DNA of 13,668 nucleotides from DATEPR01 sp036503065. GTDB lineage: Bacteria; Actinomycetota; Actinomycetes; Mycobacteriales; Pseudonocardiaceae. The stretch spans positions 1-13,668 of the forward strand of contig DASXXM010000700.1 in NCBI GenBank assembly GCA_036503065.1. Direction: 5' to 3'. A model generated the notes under the pieces. That model worked only from the letters and a program-made list of their open reading frames with translations, did not search any database and had not been told where the DNA came from. Shown one piece after another: positions 7,826 to 13,668 of the stretch (position 1 is its first letter; every line of letters starts with the position of its first letter). Made by a program: the position numbers and the translations under genes.

Positions 7826-7853
7826 TGCGGGACGCTCGGCCGGGTAACCGAAC

Positions 7854-8366
7854 GTGCGCAGGGCCGGCAGTGGTCACATCATCAACATCTCGTCGGTCGG
7901 CGGCCGGATGGCGTTCCCCGGTGGGGGTGTCTACAACGCGTCGAAGTTCGCGGTCGAGGGCTGGTCCGATTCCCTGCGGTTCGAGACGGCACCGTTCGGG
8001 ATCTTCGTCACCGTGGTGGAGCCCAACCTGATCCGGAACACGAGGTTCGAGGACCACGTAGGCGCGTCGCTGGCCCGCAACACACCAGAAACCGGGCCCT
8101 ACCGGGAGCTGCGCAAGGCGATCGGTGACCAGATGGGCCGGTGTTCCACATCGGACAAGGCATCGCCGCCCGCGGCCGTCGCCGCCACCGTCGACCGTGC
8201 CCTGCGTGCCCGGCGGCCGCGCAGCCGGTACGTTGTGTCGCCCAGCGGCCGGTTTCTGGTGGGCAGCAAGCGGTTCCTGCCGGATCGGATCTGGGACGAC
8301 ATCCTCCGTCGCCAGTTCGGCCTGACCCGGTCGGGCGTCTACACCGGCAAGTACGCCAACGCGTAG
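7854..8366 (+). pseudogene. 3' half of a short-chain dehydrogenase gene
   Basis: The frame gives the C-terminal two-thirds of a short-chain dehydrogenase/reductase: RRAGSGHIINISSVGG with the catalytic Ser, VYNASKFAVEGWSDSLR with the catalytic Tyr-x3-Lys, then FGIFVTVVEPNLIRNTRF, a helical C-terminus and a stop. The Rossmann fold start with TGxxxGxG is absent. Just upstream, in a different frame (7829-7858), GTLGRVTERA looks like the preceding SDR helix (usually N-x-x-GTL-x-VT), so a small deletion with frameshift lies at about 7850. Everything before about 7826 is unrelated. The GTG at 7854 could start a short protein, but it would lack nucleotide binding. The full enzyme would have been an NAD(P)-dependent oxidoreductase of unknown substrate. 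Confidence 0.75.
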
Positions 8367-8406
8367 TCCATCCGCGACACTCACTGGCGCCCCACTGTGC
8401 GGGCGG

Positions 8407-9090
8407 TCACGTGCCTACCAGAGCACTGATGGCGTTGTCGGTCTCCAACTCGATGAGCCGCTGCGCGTCGACGGTCTGGTTGCCGAAGATGCCGGTGAGT
8501 TCGAGGCTGACGATGCCGTGTACCCGCGTCCAGATGAGGATGGCCACCCGAGCGGCGCGCGGTGACGTGGCCGGCCTGTCCTGTGCGATGGCCCAGCGCC
8601 GCAGTTGCCCGTCCAGTGCGCGGTCTCCGCTGCCGGCGTCGGCGGGCGACGGGCCCTGGATGATCGACAGCAGGTCGATGAGCGCTGCCATCGCCTGGTC
8701 CAGCGGGGTGTTGCCGGACATGTCACTGGGCATGTCGCCGAACAGCATGCCGTAGCGCCGCGGGTATCGCAGCGCCCAGTCACGGTAGGCGGCGACCAGC
8801 AGCCGCACCCGCACGCGTGGCGTCCGCTTGCCGCCTTCCGCGGCCTCGCGGACCGCATCAGCGAGTTGCTGGTAGGACACGGTGACCAGATGGGCGACCA
8901 GCGCTTCCCGGGACGGGAAGTAGCGGTAGACCGCGGGCGCGGACATGGCCATGGTCCTGGCCAGGGCGGCGAACGACAGTGCGTGGACGCCGTCCGCGTC
9001 GATGATCGCGAACGATACGTCCTCAATCTCCTGGAGCGTCTGGGCCCGCAGTCGCTCACGTCGGCTCAGCGTCTGCCGTTCGTCGGTCAT
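8407..9090 (-). CDS. TetR-family transcriptional repressor
   Basis: A 227-residue regulator. The N-terminal helix-turn-helix is LSFAALARTMAMSAPAVYRYFPSREAL by pattern (helix 2, recognition helix, YRYFPSRE), followed by the ligand domain with AAYRDWALRYPRRYGMLFG, which resembles the WHG-type C-terminal domain. It diverges from the oxidoreductase gene at 9199, with a perfect palindrome between them, so it most likely represses that gene and itself until an unknown ligand binds. The start is ATG 9090: the longer frame to 9162 would run into the operator. No Shine-Dalgarno is seen, but TACACT (9097-9102 on this strand) lies 6 bases before the ATG and could be the -10 of a leaderless message. Ends 41 bases after the SDR remnant, convergent with it. 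Confidence 0.9.
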   Translation of the reverse strand: MTDERQTLSRRERLRAQTLQEIEDVSFAIIDADGVHALSFAALARTMAMSAPAVYRYFPSREALVAHLVTVSYQQLADAVREAAEGGKRTPRVRVRLLVAAYRDWALRYPRRYGMLFGDMPSDMSGNTPLDQAMAALIDLLSIIQGPSPADAGSGDRALDGQLRRWAIAQDRPATSPRAARVAILIWTRVHGIVSLELTGIFGNQTVDAQRLIELETDNAISALVGT

Positions 9091-9117
9091 GGTCGCAGTG
9101 TAACGATCCGCACGGGG

Positions 9118-9123
9118 TTGACA
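9118..9123 (+). promoter_or_regulatory. Possible -35 element for the oxidoreductase gene
   Basis: A consensus TTGACA just upstream of the operator. No strong -10 lies at the usual 16-18 bases (TGCAGT at 9140 is the best at 16), and TGTTAT at 9145 is 21 bases away. The operator would cover the -10 region and start site in either case. Confidence 0.4.
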
Positions 9124-9142
9124 CAGTATGACATGCCAGTGC

Positions 9143-9163
9143 AGTGTTATGAGTAGTAACACT
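9143..9163. promoter_or_regulatory. TetR operator palindrome
   Basis: A perfect inverted repeat, AGTGTTA-N7-TAACACT, in the space between the divergent tetR-like and oxidoreductase genes. Its size and position are what is expected for a TetR-family dimer site. A similar single half, AGTGTAAC, lies at 9097-9104 close to the regulator start and could be a second weaker site for autoregulation. Confidence 0.7.
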
Positions 9164-9198
9164 ACAACGGTGCATCACCCAACGGTCCGGAGACAGCC

Positions 9199-10263
9199 AT
9201 GACCGACACGAACACCCCTACCCTGACCGCCACCGAGGTCATACTGCCGGGCAAGGTCGAGCCGTCCGGACTGCGACTGGTCCAGCGTGCGCTGCCGGCG
9301 CCAAAGGCCGGCCAGGCGCTGGTCCGCGTGGAGTCGACCGCCGTATCCTTCGCCGAAACAGCGATGCGCCGGGGCCGCTACTACGGCCAACCCCCGTTCC
9401 CGTTCGTGCCCGGTTACGACCTCGTCGGCACGGTGCACGCCGTCGGCGCCGGCGTGGACGGCGCCCTGGTCGGCCGGCGGGTCGCGGCGCTGACCAAGAC
9501 CGGCGGCTGGGCCACGGCAGTCCTGCTCCCGGCCGCCGACCTGGTGCCGGTGCCCGACGGGATCGGCGCCGACCAGGCGGAAACGCTGATCGTCAACGGG
9601 CTGACCGCCTACCAGATGCTGCACCGCAGTGCGCACGTGCGGGCCGGGCAGACCGTGCTCGTGCTGGGCGCCGCCGGCGGCGTCGGCACGATCCTGGTGC
9701 AGTTGGCCCGACACGCCGGCGCCCGGGTGATCGGCACCGCGAACCCCCGGCACCACGAGGCGCTGCGCACGCTGGGCGTGACCCCCATCGACTACCGGGA
9801 TCCCGACCTCGGCGCCCGCGTGCGGGAATTGGCCCCCGACGGCGTGGACGCCGTGTTCGACCATCTCGGCGGCGCGAGCGTCAACGTGTCCCACCGGCTG
9901 CTCAACCGCACCGGCACGCTGGTCTGCTACAGCATCGCGAGCAAGCGCGACGACACCGGCCCCGTGCTGCTCGACTTCCTGAAGCTGTTGGCGAAGCTCG
10001 CGTTCTGGAACTACCTGCCCACCCGCGGGCAAGCGAGTTTCTACAACGTCTGGGCAGGCGCGGGCAAACCCGACTCGGCCAAGCGGGACCGGTTCCGTGC
10101 CCGCACCCGCACCGACCTCACCCACCTGTTCGGACTGCTGCGCGATGACGTGCTCACCGCGCAGATCGCCGCCCGCTTCCCGCTGACCGAGGTGACCGCG
10201 GCCATGGAACTGGCCGAGTCCGCCAACCGGACCGCACTCGGCAAGATCATCCTGGTGCCCTGA
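9199..10263 (+). CDS. Medium-chain oxidoreductase, quinone reductase type
   Basis: A 354-residue member of the medium-chain dehydrogenase/reductase superfamily. The N-terminal GroES-like part has PFPFVPGYDLVGTVHAVGAGV; the nucleotide fold has VLVLGAAGGVGTILVQLA (G157-G163) with AGARVIGTA after it; the C-terminus has RFPLTEVTAAMELAES...GKIILVP. The zinc-ligand Cys/His pattern of true alcohol dehydrogenases is absent, so it is probably a zinc-independent NADPH quinone or enone reductase. AAGGVG is typical of NADPH users. GGAG lies 8 bases before ATG 9199. A TTGACA and a TetR palindrome are directly upstream, and the divergent TetR gene is the likely repressor. The gene appears intact. Confidence 0.9.
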   Translation: MTDTNTPTLTATEVILPGKVEPSGLRLVQRALPAPKAGQALVRVESTAVSFAETAMRRGRYYGQPPFPFVPGYDLVGTVHAVGAGVDGALVGRRVAALTKTGGWATAVLLPAADLVPVPDGIGADQAETLIVNGLTAYQMLHRSAHVRAGQTVLVLGAAGGVGTILVQLARHAGARVIGTANPRHHEALRTLGVTPIDYRDPDLGARVRELAPDGVDAVFDHLGGASVNVSHRLLNRTGTLVCYSIASKRDDTGPVLLDFLKLLAKLAFWNYLPTRGQASFYNVWAGAGKPDSAKRDRFRARTRTDLTHLFGLLRDDVLTAQIAARFPLTEVTAAMELAESANRTALGKIILVP

Positions 10264-10281
10264 CCAGCCGGCACCCCGAGC

Positions 10282-10918
10282 TCAGACGCGGCGGCGCAGC
10301 AGGTATCGCCACGGGTCGAACCAGCCCTTCTCGAAAGCCTTGCGCAGCATCGGGAGCCGTCGCCGTAGCGCAGCATCTCGGCGCCGGCCAGGCTCTGCGC
10401 GGACACCAGGTCCCAGCCATGGAAACGCTCCCGCACCTCTTCCGCCTTCACGCCTTTGAGCACCGGATGCTTGGCAAGGCCCAGAATCAGCAGCACCGCC
10501 CCCGGTGCGGCCAGCGCGGTCACCTCAGGGACATAGGCGTCGCGCATCTTCGTTGGCAGGCCGTGGAAGCGGCCGGCATCCACGACGAGGTTGTGCTCGC
10601 CTCGGATGCCGAGCGCACTCAACTCGGTGACGTCGCCCTGCAGCAGCCGGGGACGTACGCGGCCGCCTCGGCCTTCTGCCGGGCGGACTCGACGGCGTCT
10701 CGGACCAGGTCGACACCGGTTACCTCCCAACCATTCCTGGCCAGGTAGATGGCGTGCCGGCCGCTGCCGCAGCCGAGGTCCAGCGCGCGTCCCGGTGGCA
10801 GCGCCAACGGGCCCTCGACCAGGTCGACCACGGCGTCGTCCGGGCTGTCCGTGGACTTCGGATTGAACGGTGACCGGTACAGCAGGTTGACCACGGCTCG
10901 GGTGGCGAGTGATGCCAT
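10282..10918 (-). pseudogene. Frameshifted SAM-dependent methyltransferase
   Basis: A class I methyltransferase of about 212 residues, read in three frames. From ATG 10918 the first frame gives RALDLGCGSGRHAIYLARNG (motif I for SAM binding) and WEVTGVDLVRDAVESARQKAEAA. A shift at about 10661 is needed to continue with RVRPRLLQGDVTELS...NLVVDAGRFHGLP and VLLILGLAKHP. A second shift at about 10357 is needed for LPMLRKAFEKGWFDPWRYLL and the stop at 10282-10284. Each can be explained by the loss of one C in a short C run. The family includes TehB-like and small-molecule methyltransferases, and the substrate is unknown. Shifts could be real decay or sequencing errors. It converges on the oxidoreductase gene with an 18-base gap. 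No Shine-Dalgarno precedes the ATG. Confidence 0.8.
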
Positions 10919-11054
10919 GGGCCGAACCCAGACCGTCTACGGGAACACACCCGACCGCTGCGGCCGACCCGAAGTGCCAGGTCAGACCGTCGACCGGCGA
11001 CCTGAGCCCTATGCGTGCCCACACCATTGGATTTGATCACCTTGTGCCGCAAGA

Positions 11055-11077
11055 CGCACAGCTCAGGGCGCTGTGCG
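11055..11077. other. Hairpin before the tRNA fragment
   Basis: A perfect 8-bp stem, CGCACAGC / GCTGTGCG, with a 7-base loop, directly before the tRNA remnant. Its inner bases include GCTCAGGG, which looks like a tRNA D-arm start, but the acceptor strand that should precede it is missing. Confidence 0.45.
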
Positions 11078-11081
11078 ATCC

Positions 11082-11137
11082 GGTTTGAGCACCGCCCTCC
11101 GGAGGCGGGAGCGCAGGTTCGAATCCTGCCAGGGGCG
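11082..11137 (+). pseudogene. 3' fragment of tRNA-Arg (CCG)
   Basis: The 3' three-quarters of a tRNA fits canonical lengths: D-arm end GAGC-A (11087-11091), anticodon stem CCGCC/GGCGG (11092-11096, 11104-11108) around loop CTCCGGA with anticodon CCG (11099-11101), variable GAGC, T-arm GCAGG-TTCGAAT-CCTGC (11113-11129), acceptor 3' strand CAGGGGC (11130-11136) and discriminator G. The pairing acceptor 5' strand (GCCCCTG) is not found upstream, so the gene is incomplete. A 3' tRNA fragment followed by its terminator is the usual scar at the far end of an element integrated into a tRNA gene. Alternatively the 5' end was lost by simple deletion. Confidence 0.7.
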
Positions 11138-11155
11138 CAGGCCGCCGAACACGTA

Positions 11156-11195
11156 AATGCCCTCTGACCAGCCCATACGCAGGTCAGAGGGCATT
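11156..11195. terminator. 14-bp hairpin after the tRNA fragment
   Basis: A perfect stem, AATGCCCTCTGACC / GGTCAGAGGGCATT, with a 12-base loop. It lies 19 bases after the tRNA end and is probably the original transcription terminator of the tRNA. The following T run is weak (TTGTCGT), and the symmetry lets it work in either direction. Confidence 0.65.
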
Positions 11196-11683
11196 GTCGT
11201 GTCTCCGGCTGACTGTGCCCTGTGTGCGCCCAAATTTCCCGCTGGGGCTATGACCCAGAGCGGCCTGTACACGCAACCGTGTCGCGGCCGCGTCACCATC
11301 AAGACACCTGGCGTAGATCCTCGAGTGGCGAGCGTCATGCAGCGCCGAGGGCCACGCCGACCAAGTGGCTGTGCCGGCCGACATGCCGGGCACGGCCGGG
11401 TCCGCGGCGAGCGCCAAACTCTGCACAGCAGAAGAGAAAGGTGGCACGACGACGACCGGAACGAACACAATGGACAGCATAGACGGCTTCCAGCCAGGTT
11501 AGTTGTTACCGTCTACTTACGGTGTCAAATCCGGACGAAATCTTTGGTAGAGCCTCGTCATTCCTTCGTAAGAACCGTGCGCGGTAAGACCTCGGCGGTC
11601 GCCGACGCCAACTTGCCGTGCGAGACAGCGGCGGGGAAGCCGCCGCCCAGATTCCAGTCTCGCCGGTACACGAAAGGACGACG
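11196..11683. other. Long intergenic region before the exported-protein gene
   Basis: About 490 bases with no convincing gene. A 98-residue minus-strand frame (11480-11184) begins with a hydrophobic segment, but it reads through the terminator stem and has no recognised domain. An imperfect operator-like repeat, ACCGT-N6-ACGGT, lies at 11509-11524, about 160 bases before the exported-protein start, and may be regulatory. No clear -35/-10 pair was recognised. Confidence 0.45.
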
Positions 11684-13057
11684 ATGAAGATATCGAAAGC
11701 ACGATGGCGGCTGGCGATCGCTCTCGCGGCCGGCGCAGCGGGGGTACTCGCCGCAGTCGTGCCAGCCTCCGCCGGGGGTGCGAACGCCGCACCGGCAGCC
11801 CAAACGGCGAACGTACCGGCGTCGGCCAACGGGCTCGGGCAGCTCACCGGCATCCTGCCGGCGAACAAACAGACCCTGGAAAGCGCCCTCCAGGTCAACC
11901 TCAACAACGAGACGGTGAGACTGCCGCTCTACCCGGGGATCGCGTACAAGGGCACCCCGAACGAGGAGCAGGTCTGGTACGTCCTGCTGGACGCCTCGGA
12001 CTCCGGGCTGGCGCACGACCTGGGCGTGAACTATGCACCCAAGCTGGCCAACATCGCGATCAGCGACCCGGCCGCCGTGCAGACCGTGACGGAGGAAAAC
12101 CCCACGCCGACGGCCAATCCGTTCGGCCCGGGGGTGATCGACTTCGCCGGCGCACCTGACTTCAGCCCCACCCGTATCGCGGTGCCCGGCCCGAACGGAT
12201 TCCCGCTGGCCAAGTTCCAGCCAGGTGCGGTGGCCGGCCCTGGCTACAGCCCGTTCATCAAGATCGCCGGTTCCGACGTCGTCTACAACGCGCCGATCGT
12301 GGCCACCGGGAACGGCCCGTTCGACGTAACGACGCACACCAACACCAGTGACCGGACGCTGGGTATCCACATCGCCGGTCCGTCCCGGCCCGGCCAGTTC
12401 AACGAGTCCTGGGTGGACATGTTGTTCGTCAAGGGCTTCGACGCCGGCCAGCCCATCGTCTACCTGTCCACCGACGCCGGCCAGCCGCTCACCGCGGTGC
12501 TGGAGCGCTCCACCTACGTGCCGGCGCTGAACAACGCCTCCTGCAACGGCTGTGACGACTTCCTCGGCTCGGCCCGCGAACGGTTGTTCGGCTTCATCAA
12601 CGGGCAGACCGGGACCAACAACCGGAACGCCCAAGGGTTCCAGCACCTCGCCCTGGACGGCAATGTGAGCAAGGACGCCTCGGCGAGCGACCCGGCGTTC
12701 ATCAACTCCCTCCGCTACGGCGGCGATCTGTTGAACGTGTTCGGTGACTTCCCCACCCTGTCCGACCCGCGGCACGCCGACGCCTACAGCCCGCTGTGGG
12801 ACGCGCAACTCGGCCTGTGGACCCCCAAGGCGGTCCAGCAAGGGTTGAACACCCGCCAGATCGACGAGGTCCAGGTGTTCAACCTGGCCGCCACCCGGCC
12901 CGACCTGCTGACGGGGGTCGACCCGGCCACCGGTAACCCCCAGCCCTACGGTTCGGTCGGCGTCGACATCAACTGCGCGGTGATCGGCTTCACCAACGTG
13001 GCACCGACCAACAATCTGGCCACACCCGTCCCCAACTCCCAGTTCCCCCCACGATAA
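11684..13057 (+). CDS. Exported protein of unknown function
   Basis: A 457-residue secreted protein. The signal peptide has KISKARWR then an alanine-rich hydrophobic core, with likely cleavage after ASA (30) or ANA (35). There is no lipobox and no later membrane helix, so it is probably released or wall-associated. The mature part has VRLPLYPGIAYKGTPNEEQ, VWYVLLDASDSGLAHDLGVN, a CNGC pair (C287 and C290) and FGFINGQTG. I do not recognise the family with certainty; CxxC suggests a metal site or disulfide. The start ATG 11684 has AAAGGA 5 bases upstream, which excludes the longer frame from 11618. It stands alone between a long leader region and a strong terminator. The sigma gene follows on the same strand, so that sigma factor could control it, but nothing in the sequence proves that. 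Confidence 0.85.
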   Translation: MKISKARWRLAIALAAGAAGVLAAVVPASAGGANAAPAAQTANVPASANGLGQLTGILPANKQTLESALQVNLNNETVRLPLYPGIAYKGTPNEEQVWYVLLDASDSGLAHDLGVNYAPKLANIAISDPAAVQTVTEENPTPTANPFGPGVIDFAGAPDFSPTRIAVPGPNGFPLAKFQPGAVAGPGYSPFIKIAGSDVVYNAPIVATGNGPFDVTTHTNTSDRTLGIHIAGPSRPGQFNESWVDMLFVKGFDAGQPIVYLSTDAGQPLTAVLERSTYVPALNNASCNGCDDFLGSARERLFGFINGQTGTNNRNAQGFQHLALDGNVSKDASASDPAFINSLRYGGDLLNVFGDFPTLSDPRHADAYSPLWDAQLGLWTPKAVQQGLNTRQIDEVQVFNLAATRPDLLTGVDPATGNPQPYGSVGVDINCAVIGFTNVAPTNNLATPVPNSQFPPR

Positions 13058-13069
13058 TCACATCTCGCA

Positions 13070-13104
13070 CAACGGCGGGCCCCTCGAGATGGGGCCCGCC
13101 GTTG
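13070..13104 (+). terminator. Strong terminator of the exported-protein gene
   Basis: A perfect 14-bp GC-rich stem, CAACGGCGGGCCCC / GGGGCCCGCCGTTG, with a 7-base loop, starting 13 bases after the stop codon. No T run follows, as is usual for actinomycete terminators. Confidence 0.85.
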
Positions 13105-13119
13105 GCCAGGGTCGGCGCA

Positions 13120-13543
13120 CGACGGGCCTTCCTCGCTGGCCTGCCCTGCGGCTTCACCGATCAGAAATCCTCCGCCAGGTCGTCAGTTCCGGTAGCCCCC
13201 GCACCGGTGGAAGGATTGATGACCATGACCGACGCCAGACCGCTGGGCGCCGATGAGGCCACGTTCATCGCGGCGGCCCACTCAGGCGACACGACACGGT
13301 TCGCACTCATCACCGAGCGCCACCGGCGTGAGCTGCAGGTGCACTGCTACCGGATGCTCGCGAACTACGACGACGCCCAGGACATGACGCAGGAGACGTT
13401 CCTGCGAGCGTGGAACAAGCGGGAGACGTTCAAGGGCCACGCTGCGCTGCGGACCTGGCTGTACCGGATCGCGACGAACGCCTGCCTGGACTTCCTGGAG
13501 AAGCGCAACGACCGGACACCCGTACCGTCCGGGCTGTCGGACC
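13120..13543 (+). repeat. 424-bp inverted duplication, right copy
   Basis: Partner of 7055-7478 (opposite orientation), same length by hand alignment. It begins 15 bases after the terminator stem and runs into the sigma gene. Here the sequence continues through the break point as a normal sigma coding region, so this is likely the parental version. Confidence 0.85.
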
Positions 13544-13668
13544 CCGGCTCCGAAATGCTGTACCTGCAGCCATACCCCGACCGGATGCTCCCCGAGGACC
13601 CGCAGGAATCGGTGGTGGCGCGGGAGACGATCGAGCTGGCGTTCATCGTCGCCGTCCAGCACCTGCCG
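13219..13668 (+). CDS. SigG-like ECF sigma factor, 5' part
   Basis: The first 150 codons of an ECF sigma-70 factor that runs off the window. Region 2 is complete (TERHRRELQVHCYRMLANYD, DDAQDMTQETFLRAW, LRTWLYRIATNACLDFLEKR). The linker has YLQPYPDRMLPEDP, then ESVVARETIELAFIVAVQHLP, the start of region 4. From memory this matches the group of M. tuberculosis SigG, which carries a SnoaL-like C-terminal domain after region 4 and has no classical anti-sigma partner. The C-terminal domain cannot be seen here. Two starts are possible, ATG 13219 and ATG 13225; GGAAGG at 13209-13214 is 4 or 10 bases away. The gene follows the exported-protein terminator and is the full relative of the left truncated copy. 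Confidence 0.9.
   Translation, partial: MTMTDARPLGADEATFIAAAHSGDTTRFALITERHRRELQVHCYRMLANYDDAQDMTQETFLRAWNKRETFKGHAALRTWLYRIATNACLDFLEKRNDRTPVPSGLSDPGSEMLYLQPYPDRMLPEDPQESVVARETIELAFIVAVQHLP

Noticed and set aside
10041..11027. One long minus-strand gene of 328 codons opposite the oxidoreductase end
   Set aside because: Only its middle part is methyltransferase sequence; the two ends are out-of-frame shadow, explained by the two frameshifts.
11055..11137. A complete tRNA with an enlarged D-loop (GCTC at 11061 pairing with GAGC at 11087)
   Set aside because: The D-loop would be 22 bases, position 8 is not T, and the preceding seven bases do not pair with the acceptor 3' strand CAGGGGC.
11063..11470. 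Minus-strand frame ending in PWQDSNLRSRLRR
   Set aside because: This is the well-known false protein produced by translating the antisense of a tRNA T-arm and anticodon arm; it supports the tRNA fragment instead.
11184..11480. Minus-strand frame of 98 codons with a hydrophobic start
   Set aside because: It has a GGAAG before the ATG and a signal-like start, but the rest has no domain-like pattern, and it runs through the terminator stem after the tRNA fragment.

Overview
This is high-GC actinomycete DNA. The base composition is GC-rich by eye, codons have a strong G/C third-position bias, GTG starts are common, and the gene families are typical of actinomycetes (PknB-type kinase, nSTAND/WD40 protein, SigG-like ECF sigma factor, TetR- and AraC-type regulators). 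No ribosomal or central-metabolism gene is present. The number of broken genes points to an accessory region, such as a chromosome arm or old island.

Left part (1-4029): a small lipoprotein gene (plus strand) converges on a three-gene minus-strand series. Reading 5'->3' this series is a large nSTAND-NTPase/WD40 gene (4029->2364), a two-helix membrane protein (2311->1409) and a four-helix membrane protein with an extracytoplasmic loop (1323->658). The NTPase gene is a clear pseudogene. It keeps the N-terminus, the Walker A motif and a seven-bladed WD40 propeller, but most of the NTPase body is gone through an out-of-frame deletion, and four single-base losses in G/C runs break the rest. Its N-terminus carries a RHIM-like V-Q-V-G-x-x-N motif of the kind used for amyloid signalling by NLR-like proteins.

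Middle part (4192-7010): three intact plus-strand genes encode an ABM-fold putative monooxygenase, an AraC-family regulator, and a membrane serine/threonine kinase with an extracytoplasmic domain.

Right part (7020-13668): the 5' segment of a SigG-like ECF sigma gene occurs twice as a 424-bp inverted duplication (7055-7478 minus; 13120-13543 plus). The left copy stops after sigma region 2. The right copy keeps its reading frame to the window edge. Between them lie the 3' half of a short-chain dehydrogenase gene, a divergent TetR regulator / zinc-independent medium-chain oxidoreductase pair with a perfect operator palindrome between them, a twice-frameshifted methyltransferase, the 3' three-quarters of a tRNA-Arg(CCG) followed by a strong hairpin (a candidate integration scar), and an exported protein of unknown function closed by a strong terminator.

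The intact functional units are the regulated TetR-oxidoreductase pair, the ABM/AraC pair, the kinase, and the exported protein plus sigma factor. The remainder shows decay. I did not find a clearly new intact system. The best leads are the RHIM-motif STAND cluster, the inverted sigma duplication and the tRNA fragment.
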